Positions 7,355 to 15,533 are shown, counted from the stretch's first letter. The stretch: 29,312 nt of DNA from CAZZKF01 sp964654995 (GCA_964654995.1 CAZZKF010000029.1:1-29312), one strand, 5' to 3'. Translations and numbers: made by a program. Notes: a model not told the origin generated them from the letters alone.

Positions 7355-9214
7355 GTGAGCGGGATTTACGGCTGGACCGGATGGCCGGCGGGTGACGAGC
7401 CGCCCGCGCGGGTGCTCGACGCCATGGCGGCCGGCATTCCGGCGTTTGCCGAAAGCCGCCAACAGTCGGTCGGCGAGGCCGATACCTTTCTGGCGGTGCT
7501 CGCCCGCCCGGGCCGCGGCGATGTCGCCCGCAGCGGCGTCATCCTGGCGGCGATCAGCGGCACGCCGCGCTGGCGTGATCCGGACGAGGCCGATCTGGCC
7601 GCCCGCGAGGGGCCGGCACAGGCATTGATCCGGGCCTACCGGCGCCGTGGCCGGGCGCTGTTCGACGGTCTTCACGGGAGCTTTGCGCTGGCCCTTTTCG
7701 ATGGCGAGCGGCGCAGCCTGCTGCTGGCCATCGACCGCCATGGCATCGAGCCTCTGTGCTATGGCGAATGCCCTGGCGGGTTGCTGTTCGGGGCCACTAC
7801 CCAGAGCCTGCGGGCGCACCCGATGGGCCGGGCGACGATCACGCCCCAGGGCATCTATGATTATCTGCACGCCTATCTGGTGCACAGCCCGCGCACCATT
7901 TACGCCGAACAGCGCAAGTTGCTGCCCGGCCAGTATCTGCTGTACCGCAATGGCCGGGTGCGGAGCGAATTCTACTGGCAGATGCAATACCGCGAAGACG
8001 GCCCGGCGGACCGGGCGGTGCTCGCCGGCGAGCTCCGCGAACTGCTGGAACAGGCGGTGCGCCGCGCCGCAGACGGCCTGTCGGCGGGTGATGTCGGAGC
8101 GTTTCTGAGCGGCGGACTCGACAGCAGCACGGTGGCCGGCTATCTGTCGCGCCTGGTTGCGCCGGCGCGCACCTTTACCATCGGTTTCGAGATCGAGAAG
8201 TTCGATGAAAGCGGCTTTGCCCGCATCGCCGCCGACCATTTCGAAACCGACCATCACGAATATTTCGTAACCCCTTCGGATGTTGCCGACCTGCTGCCGC
8301 GCCTGGCCGAGGTCTATGACGAGCCATTCGGCAATTCCAGCGTCGTGCCGACCTATTATTGCGCCCGCATGGCGGCCGAAGCGGGCACCCGGGTGATGTT
8401 GGCCGGCGATGGCGGCGACGAGATTTTTGCCGGCAACGAACGCTATCTCCACATGACCCGGTATGATGTCTACGGTCGCCTGCCGAAAATCCTCCGCCGC
8501 GGCCTTCTCGAGCCGCTGCTGTTCGGTCTGCCAGGGGTGGACAGACTGCCGCTGGCGGGCAAGGCGCGCCGGTTCATCGAGCGTTACCGCACGCCCTTGC
8601 CCGAGCGCCTTTATGTCTATGACCTGGTGGCGACCAGCGAAATCGCCGACATGTTCGAGCCCGATCTGGTGCCCGAGATCGACCCGAACACGGTGGTGGA
8701 GCTGGCCAGGGAAGTTTACTGGCGCCCGGAAACCGGATCGTCGATCCAGCGCATGATGCATCTGGATTTGCAGATGATCCTGGCCGACAACGACCTGCGC
8801 AAGGTCAATCGCATGTGCCAGCTCGCCGGGGTCGAGGTCCGCTATCCGATGCTCGACGACGACTTGGTCGAGTTCAGCGGCCAGGTGCCGGCGGGGCTGC
8901 TGGTGGCCGGCGGCGTGCTGCGCGGATTTTTCAAGCAGGCGCTGCGCGATTTTCTGCCGCGCCAGGTGGTGACCAAGAAAAAGCACGGCTTCGGGCTGCC
9001 GTTCCAGCACTGGCTCAAACACGACCGGCGCCTGAAGGAGATGGTCGAGGACAGCCTGTCGTCCTTTGCCCGGCGCCGGCTGCTGCGCCGCGACTTCGTG
9101 GAGCGTGTCCGCACCAGCCACCGCCGGCCCGAAGTCAGTAGCCTTGACGGGCTGGCTTGGGATATCATGGTGCTCGAGTTATGGCTGCAGCGTTACGCAG
9201 GCGAGGCCGGCTGA
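7355..9214 (+). CDS. Asparagine-synthetase-like amide ligase with a degenerate glutaminase domain
   Basis: A 619-residue AsnB-family protein with an N-terminal Ntn (class II glutaminase) region and a C-terminal ATP-pyrophosphatase synthetase domain. The synthetase half is intact: FLSGGLDSSTVAGY (PP-loop, about 251-262), FDESGFARIAADHF, EPFGNSSVVPTYY and AGDGGDEIFAGNERY (about 350). The N-terminus reads M-S-G-I-Y-G, with serine where class II amidotransferases have the catalytic Cys2. The glutamine-binding N-G-E motif is also absent: the equivalent strand reads VILAAISGTPRW near 62-73. No in-frame upstream codon supplies a cysteine. The protein probably cannot hydrolyse glutamine and may use ammonia or an amine, as in beta-lactam-synthetase-like relatives (inference). 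It starts at GTG 7355, 43 bp after the decarboxylase, and looks like the third gene of that operon. Confidence 0.82.
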   Translation: MSGIYGWTGWPAGDEPPARVLDAMAAGIPAFAESRQQSVGEADTFLAVLARPGRGDVARSGVILAAISGTPRWRDPDEADLAAREGPAQALIRAYRRRGRALFDGLHGSFALALFDGERRSLLLAIDRHGIEPLCYGECPGGLLFGATTQSLRAHPMGRATITPQGIYDYLHAYLVHSPRTIYAEQRKLLPGQYLLYRNGRVRSEFYWQMQYREDGPADRAVLAGELRELLEQAVRRAADGLSAGDVGAFLSGGLDSSTVAGYLSRLVAPARTFTIGFEIEKFDESGFARIAADHFETDHHEYFVTPSDVADLLPRLAEVYDEPFGNSSVVPTYYCARMAAEAGTRVMLAGDGGDEIFAGNERYLHMTRYDVYGRLPKILRRGLLEPLLFGLPGVDRLPLAGKARRFIERYRTPLPERLYVYDLVATSEIADMFEPDLVPEIDPNTVVELAREVYWRPETGSSIQRMMHLDLQMILADNDLRKVNRMCQLAGVEVRYPMLDDDLVEFSGQVPAGLLVAGGVLRGFFKQALRDFLPRQVVTKKKHGFGLPFQHWLKHDRRLKEMVEDSLSSFARRRLLRRDFVERVRTSHRRPEVSSLDGLAWDIMVLELWLQRYAGEAG

Positions 9215-9332
9215 CGATTTTCCCGCGCGGCGTTAACCATGGCTGGGCCAGATATGCCTACCTTCGGTGCGGCACATACACTCGATAGTCTTGTCTAACT
9301 TTATAATTTCTTTAATATTTTCCGGGAAAACT

Positions 9333-9362
9333 CGGGGTGTTGTCTAATCGCGCGGGGTGTTG
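9333..9362 (+). repeat. Direct repeat CGGGGTGTTG, 20-bp period
   Basis: CGGGGTGTTG occurs exactly at 9333-9342 and again at 9353-9362. The 20-bp offset is close to two helical turns, so a regulator could bind both copies on the same face of the DNA. The position, 115-145 bp upstream of the export gene start, fits an activator site. The binding protein is unknown. Confidence 0.5.
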
Positions 9363-9371
9363 GACCTTCGG

Positions 9372-9384
9372 CGATTCCGAATCG
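9372..9384. repeat. Palindrome CGATTC-C-GAATCG containing two GANTC sites
   Basis: A perfect 6-1-6 palindrome. Each arm contains a GANTC sequence (GATTC at 9373-9377, GAATC at 9379-9383), the target of the cell-cycle methylase CcrM in alphaproteobacteria. Methylation-sensitive regulation is possible but is an inference. Confidence 0.45.
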
Positions 9385-9398
9385 GTGTCCAGACTTTC

Positions 9399-9415
9399 AC
9401 ATGTCACCGACATGT
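9399..9415. repeat. Paired ACATGT motifs, 11 bp apart
   Basis: The self-complementary hexamer ACATGT occurs at 9399-9404 and 9410-9415, one helical turn apart and about 65-80 bp upstream of the export gene start. This is a plausible operator near the transcription start. Confidence 0.4.
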
Positions 9416-9477
9416 AATCTGGATCGGTTCGGATAACTCCTGAGGCACAAATGTAGGAAACCTATGGGGTCATCACC

Positions 9478-10116
9478 GTGAAAACTCATCTCATCACTCT
9501 TCTCAAGCCCGGTCGGCTGATCGCAGCCGCCGCCCTGTTCACGTTGGCCGCCTGTGCCCAGTACGCATCGCTGCCATCGGCCGGCTTCATCACGCCGAAC
9601 GAGGGTCCCGGTCCCCAGTATGTGATCGGACCGCTGGATCAACTGCAGATCTTCGTGTGGCGCAATCCGGAAGTCTCGACCTCGGTGACCGTGCGACCCG
9701 ACGGCCGCATCTCGGTCCCCTTGATCGAGGACCTGCCGGCCACCGGCAAGACGCCGACTCAGCTGGCGCGTGACATCGAGGAACGGCTCGGCGTGTTCAT
9801 TCAGGAACCGATCGTGACCGTCATCGTCAGCGGCTTCCAGGGACCGTTCGCTCAGCAGGTGCGCGTGGTCGGCGAGGCGGCGCAGCCGCAGGCCATACCG
9901 TACCGCGCCAACATGACGCTTCTTGACGTCATGATCGCGGTCGGCGGAACCACGGAATTCGCTGCCGGCAACCGCTCGAGCCTGGTGCGCGACGTCAACG
10001 GCGAGCAGCGCCAGTTCAGCCTGCGCATCGACGATCTGCTCAAGAGCGGGGATATTTCCGCCAATGTGAAAATTCTTCCCGGTGACGTGGTCATCATTCC
10101 GGAAAGCATTTTCTGA
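9478..10116 (+). CDS. Polysaccharide export lipoprotein (Wza/BexD-like), XrtA-associated
   Basis: A 212-residue exported protein. The N-terminus has a basic start, a hydrophobic stretch and a lipobox LAAC near residues 21-24, so it is a predicted outer-membrane lipoprotein. The mature part begins with the poly_export domain (YVIGPLDQLQIFVWRNPEVS, then VRPDGRISVPLIEDLPATGKT), followed by a SLBB-like segment (VRVVGEAAQPQAIPYRANMTLLDVMIAVGG). It ends in ILPGDVVIIPESIF. Wza-family proteins form the periplasmic/outer-membrane channel for EPS. The length is short compared with Wza (about 380 residues), as is usual for the XrtA-associated subfamily. The start is GTG with GGGG 8 bp upstream. It is the first gene of the long EPS operon. 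Confidence 0.9.
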   Translation: MKTHLITLLKPGRLIAAAALFTLAACAQYASLPSAGFITPNEGPGPQYVIGPLDQLQIFVWRNPEVSTSVTVRPDGRISVPLIEDLPATGKTPTQLARDIEERLGVFIQEPIVTVIVSGFQGPFAQQVRVVGEAAQPQAIPYRANMTLLDVMIAVGGTTEFAAGNRSSLVRDVNGEQRQFSLRIDDLLKSGDISANVKILPGDVVIIPESIF

Positions 10117-10296
10117 AGGCGGAAACGGTTGAACTGCGGATCGGCGAATGCCCCCGGGCGGGGTACCGGGGCCCGGTGGGCGGGCGGCACATGGTCGTGC
10201 CGCGGGTTGAGCGATCCGGCTGGCCTGCGGTGGCAGGCAGCGGCAAGGCCGCAGGTTGAAGCGGCCGGCGTTGTGCCGACAGCCTAGGGAAGCGAG
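10117..10296 (+). promoter_or_regulatory. GC-rich structured spacer between export and chain-length genes
   Basis: This 180-bp stretch has no gene. It contains a perfect hairpin GCGGCAC (10184-10190) / GTGCCGC (10197-10203) with a 6-nt loop and a second one CCTGCGG (10224-10230) / CCGCAGG (10249-10255). There is no U-run, so neither is a normal terminator. They could modulate transcript stability or relative expression of the two genes. Confidence 0.4.
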
Positions 10297-11898
10297 ATGG
10301 AAGAACTTTATCGGCAGATATGGACGGTTCTGCACAGCATGTGGCGCTATCGCTGGTATGCGGTGGCGGTGACCTGGTCGTTGAGTGTGGCCGGCTGGGG
10401 GCTGGTGGCGACCATGCCCGATAAATACGAATCTTTCGCGCGCATTTACGTCGATACCGACCCCATGCTCAAGCCCCTGCTCAAGGGCATTTCCGTCGAC
10501 GTCAACATCCAGCGCCAGATCAACGTCATGCAGCGCACCCTTTCCAGCCGCCCCAATCTGGAAAAGGTGATCCGGATGACCGATCTCGACCTCTCGGTGT
10601 CGTCGGCCCGGGAGATGGAATCGCTGATTGAAAAGCTGGCCAGCAACATCACGGTGACGGCGGAGGGCGGCGAACTGGTGCGGGTCTCCTATCTCGACAA
10701 GGACCCGCAGATGGCCAAGCGGGTGGTTCAGGCGCTGATGACCATCTTTGTCGAAAGCAACCTCGGGCGCAGCCGCAAGGACCTGGCCGGCGCCCGGCGG
10801 TTCATTGACGATCAGATCCGCGAATACGAGTTGCAGCTTGAGGCGGCGGAAAAGCGGCTGGCCGATTTCAAACGCGAAAACATGGGGCTGCTGCCGGGCG
10901 ATCAGAACTATTTCAGCCAGGTTGCCAAGCTCAAGTCCGATTATGAGGCGGCTCAGGCGTCGCTCGATGACCTGATTACCCGGCGTGACGAGCTGAAACG
11001 CCAGCTCGCCGACATTCCCCAGTATCTGACCGTGACCTCGCCGATGGGGCCGCTGGCGCCGGCAGGGCCGATGGGCGCCGGGCCGATGGGCGCCACCCCG
11101 GCGGCCGGCGCCGGATCGGATCTGGCGGCGCGGATTGCCACCATCGAGCAGACGCTCACCGAAATGTCACTGCATTACACCGACAAGCACCCCGATGTCG
11201 TGCGCCTCAAGCGTCAGTTGGCGACCCTGCGCGAGCGCTATCAGGAGCAGCAGGGCGAGATGATGGCCGGGCCGGCGTCTCCGACCCCGGGCGTCGGCAA
11301 TACGACGGTGTCCAACCCGGTCTATGAGCAGACCAAGCTCGACATCATCGATGCCGAGGCCGAAATCGCCACCCTGCGGCCGCGCGTCGAAAAGGCCCGC
11401 AAGGCCTATGAGGACATGCAGAACCGGGCGCGCACGGTGCCCGTCGTCGAGGCTGAACTCGCGCGTCTCGATCGCGACTACAATGTCATCAAGAAGAATT
11501 ACGAGGAGCTGCTGACGCGGCGCGAAAAGGCGAGGATCGAACAGAACATCGAGACCAAGTCCGACAAGGTCGTCTACAACATGATCGAGCCGCCACAGGT
11601 GCCGCTCAAGCCGTCGAGCCCCAATCGGCCCTTGTATCTGTCGATGATTCTGGTGCTGGGGCTTGGGGCCGGGCTCGGCGTGGCCTTCATCATGACCCAG
11701 ATTCGGGTGACGTTTCCGACCGTGCAGAGCTTGCGCGACGCATTTGCGCTGCCGGTGCTGGGCGCGGTTTCGGCCGTGGTGTCGGACGAGGATCGCCGTC
11801 GCCGGCTTCTCGACCTGTCGATCTTCGGTGCCACCATGATCGGGCTGTTCCTCGCCTATGGCGGGGTCATGGCCATCGAAGTGCTGCGAAGGGCCTGA
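10297..11898 (+). CDS. Polysaccharide chain-length determinant (Wzz/EpsF-like), XrtA-associated
   Basis: A 533-residue inner-membrane polysaccharide co-polymerase. A membrane segment near residues 17-40 (WYAVAVTWSLSVAGWGLVA) is followed by a Wzz-type domain (ESFARIYVDTDPML, VRVSYLDKDPQMAKRVVQAL) and a long periplasmic coiled coil (about 165-235 and 275-430). A proline-rich segment KPSSPNRPL (about 438) precedes a second membrane helix near 446-467, and a further hydrophobic stretch ends the protein (about 507-528). No kinase domain is fused; the autokinase is the next gene. The coiled coil is interrupted near 250-275 by a Pro/Gly/Met/Ala-rich linker with tandem GPMGA repeats. The start ATG has GGGAAGCGAG just upstream. 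It sets EPS chain length together with the autokinase. Confidence 0.9.
   Translation: MEELYRQIWTVLHSMWRYRWYAVAVTWSLSVAGWGLVATMPDKYESFARIYVDTDPMLKPLLKGISVDVNIQRQINVMQRTLSSRPNLEKVIRMTDLDLSVSSAREMESLIEKLASNITVTAEGGELVRVSYLDKDPQMAKRVVQALMTIFVESNLGRSRKDLAGARRFIDDQIREYELQLEAAEKRLADFKRENMGLLPGDQNYFSQVAKLKSDYEAAQASLDDLITRRDELKRQLADIPQYLTVTSPMGPLAPAGPMGAGPMGATPAAGAGSDLAARIATIEQTLTEMSLHYTDKHPDVVRLKRQLATLRERYQEQQGEMMAGPASPTPGVGNTTVSNPVYEQTKLDIIDAEAEIATLRPRVEKARKAYEDMQNRARTVPVVEAELARLDRDYNVIKKNYEELLTRREKARIEQNIETKSDKVVYNMIEPPQVPLKPSSPNRPLYLSMILVLGLGAGLGVAFIMTQIRVTFPTVQSLRDAFALPVLGAVSAVVSDEDRRRRLLDLSIFGATMIGLFLAYGGVMAIEVLRRA
11065..11094 (+). repeat. Perfect 15-bp tandem duplication inside the chain-length gene
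   Basis: GGGCCGATGGGCGCC occurs twice back to back (11065-11079 and 11080-11094) and encodes GPMGA-GPMGA. The unit length is a multiple of three, so slippage would change linker length without breaking the frame. Confidence 0.85.
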
Positions 11899-11961
11899 GT
11901 GGTGATCATGGGGCGGGAAATGAGGTCGGCGCGAAAGCGGTCACAGTGAAAGAAGGACAGC

Positions 11962-12930
11962 ATGGATCTGATTGAAAAGGCTGCACGCAAGCTGCGAGGC
12001 ACCGAGACCGAATCGGTCGTCGAGCGGGCTGCAAAGAAAATCGATTCGGCGCCGATCCGGGCCGCCAAGGACTCTGCAGCCGAAGCGCCCAGGCCGGCTG
12101 ATGCGGAAGCCTCCGACGGCGCCGCGGCGCGGCCGTTGCCGCGGGTTCCCCTGGGGCGCCGGGACAAGGCGCCGCGCGAGGTGAAACTGGATTTCGAGGC
12201 CCTGAGCGAGATCGGCATCATCGTGCCCGGGCAGGAGCCGACCCAGATCGCCGAAGAGTTCCGGGTGATCAAGCGGGCGCTGATCTCCAATGCCTTCAAG
12301 GGTGGCGACCAGATCCGGCGTCATGGCAATCTGGTGCTGGTCACCAGCGCCCAGCCGAGCGAGGGCAAGACGTTCTGCGCCATCAATCTGGCGATGAGCA
12401 TTGCCTCGGAACGTGATCTCACGGTGCTGCTGATCGACGCCGATTTTGCCAAGCCCAGCATTCCGGAGGTCCTCGGGTTCGAGAACAGCATGGGGCTTGT
12501 CGATGTGATCGATGACGAAAATCTCGATCTTTCCGACTGCATGATCCGCACCAATCTGCCCAATCTGCGGCTGTTGCTGGCCGGGCGTCCGCATAATCTG
12601 ACCACCGAACTTCTGGCCAGCGAACGGATGAAGGAAATCGTCGATGAACTGGCCAAGCGCTATCCCGACCGAATCATCATTTTCGATTCACCACCGGTGC
12701 TGGCCAGCAGCGCGCCGGGAACGCTGGCGTCTTACATGGGGCAGGTGCTATTTGTCGTTGAGGCGGATCGCACAACTTCGACCCAGGTCAAGACGGCGCT
12801 CTCGCAGCTCTCCAGTTGCGATATGGTCAATCTTGTTCTCAACAAGAACCGGGTGGCCGGCGGGTCGGAACTGTTCGGATCCTACTATGGCTACGGTTAT
12901 GGTTACGGATACGGACGGAAACAGGCTTAG
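11962..12930 (+). CDS. Tyrosine autokinase (BY-kinase), XrtA-associated
   Basis: A 322-residue cytoplasmic BY-kinase of the CpsD/Wzc-C type. It has a charged Ala-rich N-terminal region to about residue 70, then Walker A in SAQPSEGKT (129-137), Walker A' LLIDADF (156-162) and Walker B IIIFDSPPV (238-246). The C-terminus is a tyrosine cluster with six tyrosines (308-317, Y-Y-G-Y-G-Y-G-Y-G-Y), the autophosphorylation tail. In this family, phosphorylation state controls interaction with the chain-length protein encoded immediately upstream (63-bp gap). An AAGGA ribosome binding site precedes the ATG. Length and gene order match the XrtA-associated subgroup. Confidence 0.92.
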   Translation: MDLIEKAARKLRGTETESVVERAAKKIDSAPIRAAKDSAAEAPRPADAEASDGAAARPLPRVPLGRRDKAPREVKLDFEALSEIGIIVPGQEPTQIAEEFRVIKRALISNAFKGGDQIRRHGNLVLVTSAQPSEGKTFCAINLAMSIASERDLTVLLIDADFAKPSIPEVLGFENSMGLVDVIDDENLDLSDCMIRTNLPNLRLLLAGRPHNLTTELLASERMKEIVDELAKRYPDRIIIFDSPPVLASSAPGTLASYMGQVLFVVEADRTTSTQVKTALSQLSSCDMVNLVLNKNRVAGGSELFGSYYGYGYGYGYGRKQA

Positions 12931-12974
12931 GCGGGACGCTCAATCGGGGCAATTCAAAAAAAGCCGAAATCGAT

Positions 12975-14441
12975 ATGCGGAAAACAATCGCTTTAATGAC
13001 AGGGATCGGGGCGGCGCTGACGTGGGGCGTCGATGCTGGCAGGCCGGCGCGGGCGGCGCAATGGGAGTTCGTGCCCCGGCTCGAGGTTTCTGAAACCTAT
13101 ACCGACAATGTGCGCCTGGCACCGAACAACCGCCAAGGGGATTTTGTCTCCAGTGTGGCGCCCGGTCTGTCGATCACCGGCCTCGGGCGGCGCGGTCAGG
13201 TGATCATCGATTATACCTTGAGTTACCTGTATTTTCCGGAGCTCAACGACGGTGACGTGCGACATAATTTTCTTGGATCCGGTACCTTCGAGGTGATCCG
13301 CGACTGGTTTTTCGTCAGTGCCCAGGGCTCGATCAGTGAACAGTTTCTCAGCCAGTTCGGGTCGCTGTCGATCTCGCCGGCCAACCAGACCGCCAATCGG
13401 CGCACCGTGCAGTCGTACAATATCTCGCCATCCCTGCGTCATCGCTTCGGGTCTTATGTCGAACTGGATGCCCGCTATACCTTCCGCTATTTCAATTCCG
13501 ACCGGAATCCCAATGACATCATCAACGGCACCCTGGTTTCGAGGACGACCACCCAGTCGGTCAACGCCACGCTGACCAGCGGCCAGTATTTCTGGCCGTT
13601 CAAATGGCGTCTCAACGTCAGCCAGGATACGGTCAACCGGCTCAACCGGCCGGGGTCGTTCGGCAACACGCGCGCCAATGGCGAGATCGAGGTGCGGCTG
13701 ATCTCCTGGCTCGATCTGATCGCCAGCGGCGGCTACGAAAAATTCCGCAACGTCGGGTTCACCATCGACAACGAAGCCGCGACCTGGGATGTCGGCGCCC
13801 GGTTCCGGCCCGGCCCCCGGACCGATTTCACGGCCCGTTTCGGTCGCCGGTTCGGCGACAACGTGTGGTCGGTCAACGGGCGCTATGCCGTATCCTCGCG
13901 AACCGCTGTGATCATTCAATACCGCGAGGACATCGATACCACCCAACTCCGCCTCGGGCGCCGGCTGGGCAATATCATCATCGGCAGTGACGGCACCCTC
14001 ATCGATCCCACCACCGGCGTCATATTCGATCCCAGCGATCCCGGTTTCGACTTTGGTGATCAGCCGTTCCGCGCCAAGCGCTTCTCCATGTCGCTGGCCG
14101 GCTCACGCAAGCGCAACCGGTTCAACATTCAGTCCTATTACGAGCGCCGCACGCGCGGTGGCCCGGTCACGACGCGTCAGACACGCGGCGTTTCATTCAG
14201 TTTCAACCGCCAGCAGACCCGCAAGGTCCACGCCACTGTCTTCTTCACCTACAGAAAGACCGACTTCGAGGGCAGCGACCGGCGGGACAAGTTCTATGGC
14301 GGTTCGGCCCGGCTGTCCTATCGTCTGGGACAGGTCTTTACCGGCGAGCTGTCCTACAACCGGTCGACCCGGGATTCGAATTTCGGTCTGGCGAACCTGA
14401 CGGAAAATGCCGCGACGTTGACGCTGCGTGCGGTCTTTTAG
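12975..14441 (+). CDS. Outer-membrane beta-barrel protein, XrtA/PEP-CTERM system-associated
   Basis: A 488-residue exported protein. The start is placed at ATG 12975 because it opens a clear signal peptide (MRKTIALMTGIGAALTWG..., cleavage probably after ARA near residue 28); the frame is open further upstream, but that part overlaps the kinase gene. The mature protein has repeated amphipathic beta strands rich in aromatic and Arg/Asn residues (for example LEVSETYTDNVRLAP, YTLSYLYFPEL, LDARYTFRYFNSD). It ends LTLRAVF, with a terminal phenylalanine as is typical for outer-membrane barrels. It resembles the barrel family found next to the ExeA-like ATPase in XrtA loci. A role in EPS secretion across the outer membrane is inferred. 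No strong ribosome binding site is visible. Confidence 0.85.
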   Translation: MRKTIALMTGIGAALTWGVDAGRPARAAQWEFVPRLEVSETYTDNVRLAPNNRQGDFVSSVAPGLSITGLGRRGQVIIDYTLSYLYFPELNDGDVRHNFLGSGTFEVIRDWFFVSAQGSISEQFLSQFGSLSISPANQTANRRTVQSYNISPSLRHRFGSYVELDARYTFRYFNSDRNPNDIINGTLVSRTTTQSVNATLTSGQYFWPFKWRLNVSQDTVNRLNRPGSFGNTRANGEIEVRLISWLDLIASGGYEKFRNVGFTIDNEAATWDVGARFRPGPRTDFTARFGRRFGDNVWSVNGRYAVSSRTAVIIQYREDIDTTQLRLGRRLGNIIIGSDGTLIDPTTGVIFDPSDPGFDFGDQPFRAKRFSMSLAGSRKRNRFNIQSYYERRTRGGPVTTRQTRGVSFSFNRQQTRKVHATVFFTYRKTDFEGSDRRDKFYGGSARLSYRLGQVFTGELSYNRSTRDSNFGLANLTENAATLTLRAVF

Positions 14442-14459
14442 AGACCGGTAGGGACCGGC

Positions 14460-15533
14460 ATGTACACGTCGTTCTACAAACTGACCGGACGGCCGTTTCA
14501 GTTGACGCCCGATCCGCGGTTTTATTTCAACAGCCGCAGTCACAAGAAGGCGATGGCGTACCTCACCTACGGCCTCAGCCAGGGCGAGGGTTTCATCATC
14601 ATCACCGGTGATATCGGCGCCGGCAAGACGACGCTGGTCGGCCATCTGTTCGACGAGCTTGACCGCAACAAGGTGGTGGCTGCCAAGGTCGTGACCACCC
14701 AGCTCGATGCCGACGACATCCTGCGGATGGTCGCCGGCGCCTTCGGCATCCAGCAGGAGGGCCACGACAAGGCGACGATCCTCAAACAGATTGAATCCTT
14801 TCTGCATGACCGCTATCGGCGCGGCAAGCGGGTTCTGCTGATCGTCGACGAGGCCCAGAACCTGCCCAAGGGGGCGCTCGAAGAGCTGCGCATGCTGTCC
14901 AACTTCACCCTCGACGAAAAACCGCTGATGCAGTGCTTTCTGCTTGGCCAGCCGCAGTTCCGGGAACGCCTGGCCACCGATCCCGATCTCGAGCAGCTCA
15001 ACCAGCGGGCCATTGCCACCTACCATCTCGAGCCGATGGATGAGGAGGAGGTCAGCGCCTACATCACCCACCGGCTGCAACTGGTCGGCTGGCAGAACGA
15101 TCCGTCATTTGCGCCCGAGACCTTTGCCCGCATTCACGAATACACCGGCGGCGTGCCGCGCAAGGTGAACACCTTTTGCTCGCGCCTGCTGCTTTATGGC
15201 TTTCTCGAGGAGCTGCACGAAATTACGCTGGATGTGGTCGATGCCGTCATCGCCGATGCCGAGGGCGAATATCCCACGACGGGCCGGGCGCCCCTGCGCG
15301 CCAAACGCGCTCATGCACCGGCGTCCCGATCGCCGGCGCTGAACGATCCGCCGGCGGATCCCCCGGCGGCAACGGTCAACGGGGCCGGCAACGGCCTTGA
15401 TGTCGATGCCCTGATGCGCCGCATCGATGTGCTGGAAAAATACGTTCGGGCCCATGACCGGACCCTGCGCAAGACCATCGACATTCTCGCCACCTGGCTC
15501 GAAGAGGCCGAGCAGCAGGACGCGGGACAATAG
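14460..15533 (+). CDS. ExeA/GspA-like AAA ATPase, XrtA-associated
   Basis: A 357-residue ATPase. The N-terminus MYTSFYKLTGRPFQLTPDPRFYF is characteristic of the ExeA-like group. Walker A is GDIGAGKTT (50-58) and Walker B is VLLIVDEAQN (125-134). A sensor-like LLGQPQFRERL follows, then the winged-helix-like EYTGGVPRKVNTFCSRLLLYGF. After about 270 the protein becomes a Pro/Ala-rich linker ending in a short predicted coiled coil (VDALMRRIDVLEKYVRAHDRTLRKTID, positions about 315-341). In other systems ExeA-type ATPases help assemble envelope-spanning secretion complexes; here it sits between the barrel protein and the deacetylase, as in other XrtA loci. The gene starts 18 bp after the barrel stop. 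Confidence 0.92.
   Translation: MYTSFYKLTGRPFQLTPDPRFYFNSRSHKKAMAYLTYGLSQGEGFIIITGDIGAGKTTLVGHLFDELDRNKVVAAKVVTTQLDADDILRMVAGAFGIQQEGHDKATILKQIESFLHDRYRRGKRVLLIVDEAQNLPKGALEELRMLSNFTLDEKPLMQCFLLGQPQFRERLATDPDLEQLNQRAIATYHLEPMDEEEVSAYITHRLQLVGWQNDPSFAPETFARIHEYTGGVPRKVNTFCSRLLLYGFLEELHEITLDVVDAVIADAEGEYPTTGRAPLRAKRAHAPASRSPALNDPPADPPAATVNGAGNGLDVDALMRRIDVLEKYVRAHDRTLRKTIDILATWLEEAEQQDAGQ

Larger units (their letters stand above)
9215..9477 (+). promoter_or_regulatory. Promoter/regulatory region upstream of the EPS export operon
   Basis: This 263-bp gap is strikingly AT-rich around 9290-9330 and contains a perfect TATAAT at 9302-9307, although I see no good -35 partner at standard spacing. It holds TTAACCAT at 9233-9240 (identical to a CtrA half-site motif described in Caulobacter), repeated TTGTCTAA (9291-9298 and 9340-9347), a 20-bp-spaced direct repeat, a GANTC-containing palindrome and a paired ACATGT (the last three listed separately). 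It is the most likely site of transcription initiation for the 9478-22397 gene block. A five-codon reading frame (9464-9481) overlaps the start of the export gene and is unlikely to matter. Confidence 0.6.

Noticed and set aside
7022..9121. A 699-codon open frame on the minus strand
   Set aside because: It is antisense to two well-supported genes with intact motifs; its composition (His/Arg/Gln-rich, no recognisable domain) is typical of shadow frames in GC-rich DNA.
9464..9481. Five-codon upstream reading frame overlapping the export gene start
   Set aside because: Too short to judge, with no attenuation structure or codon bias; probably chance.
12816..12974. Upstream extension of the outer-membrane barrel gene
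   Set aside because: It overlaps the autokinase C-terminus, including its tyrosine cluster, in another frame; the signal peptide begins at 12975.
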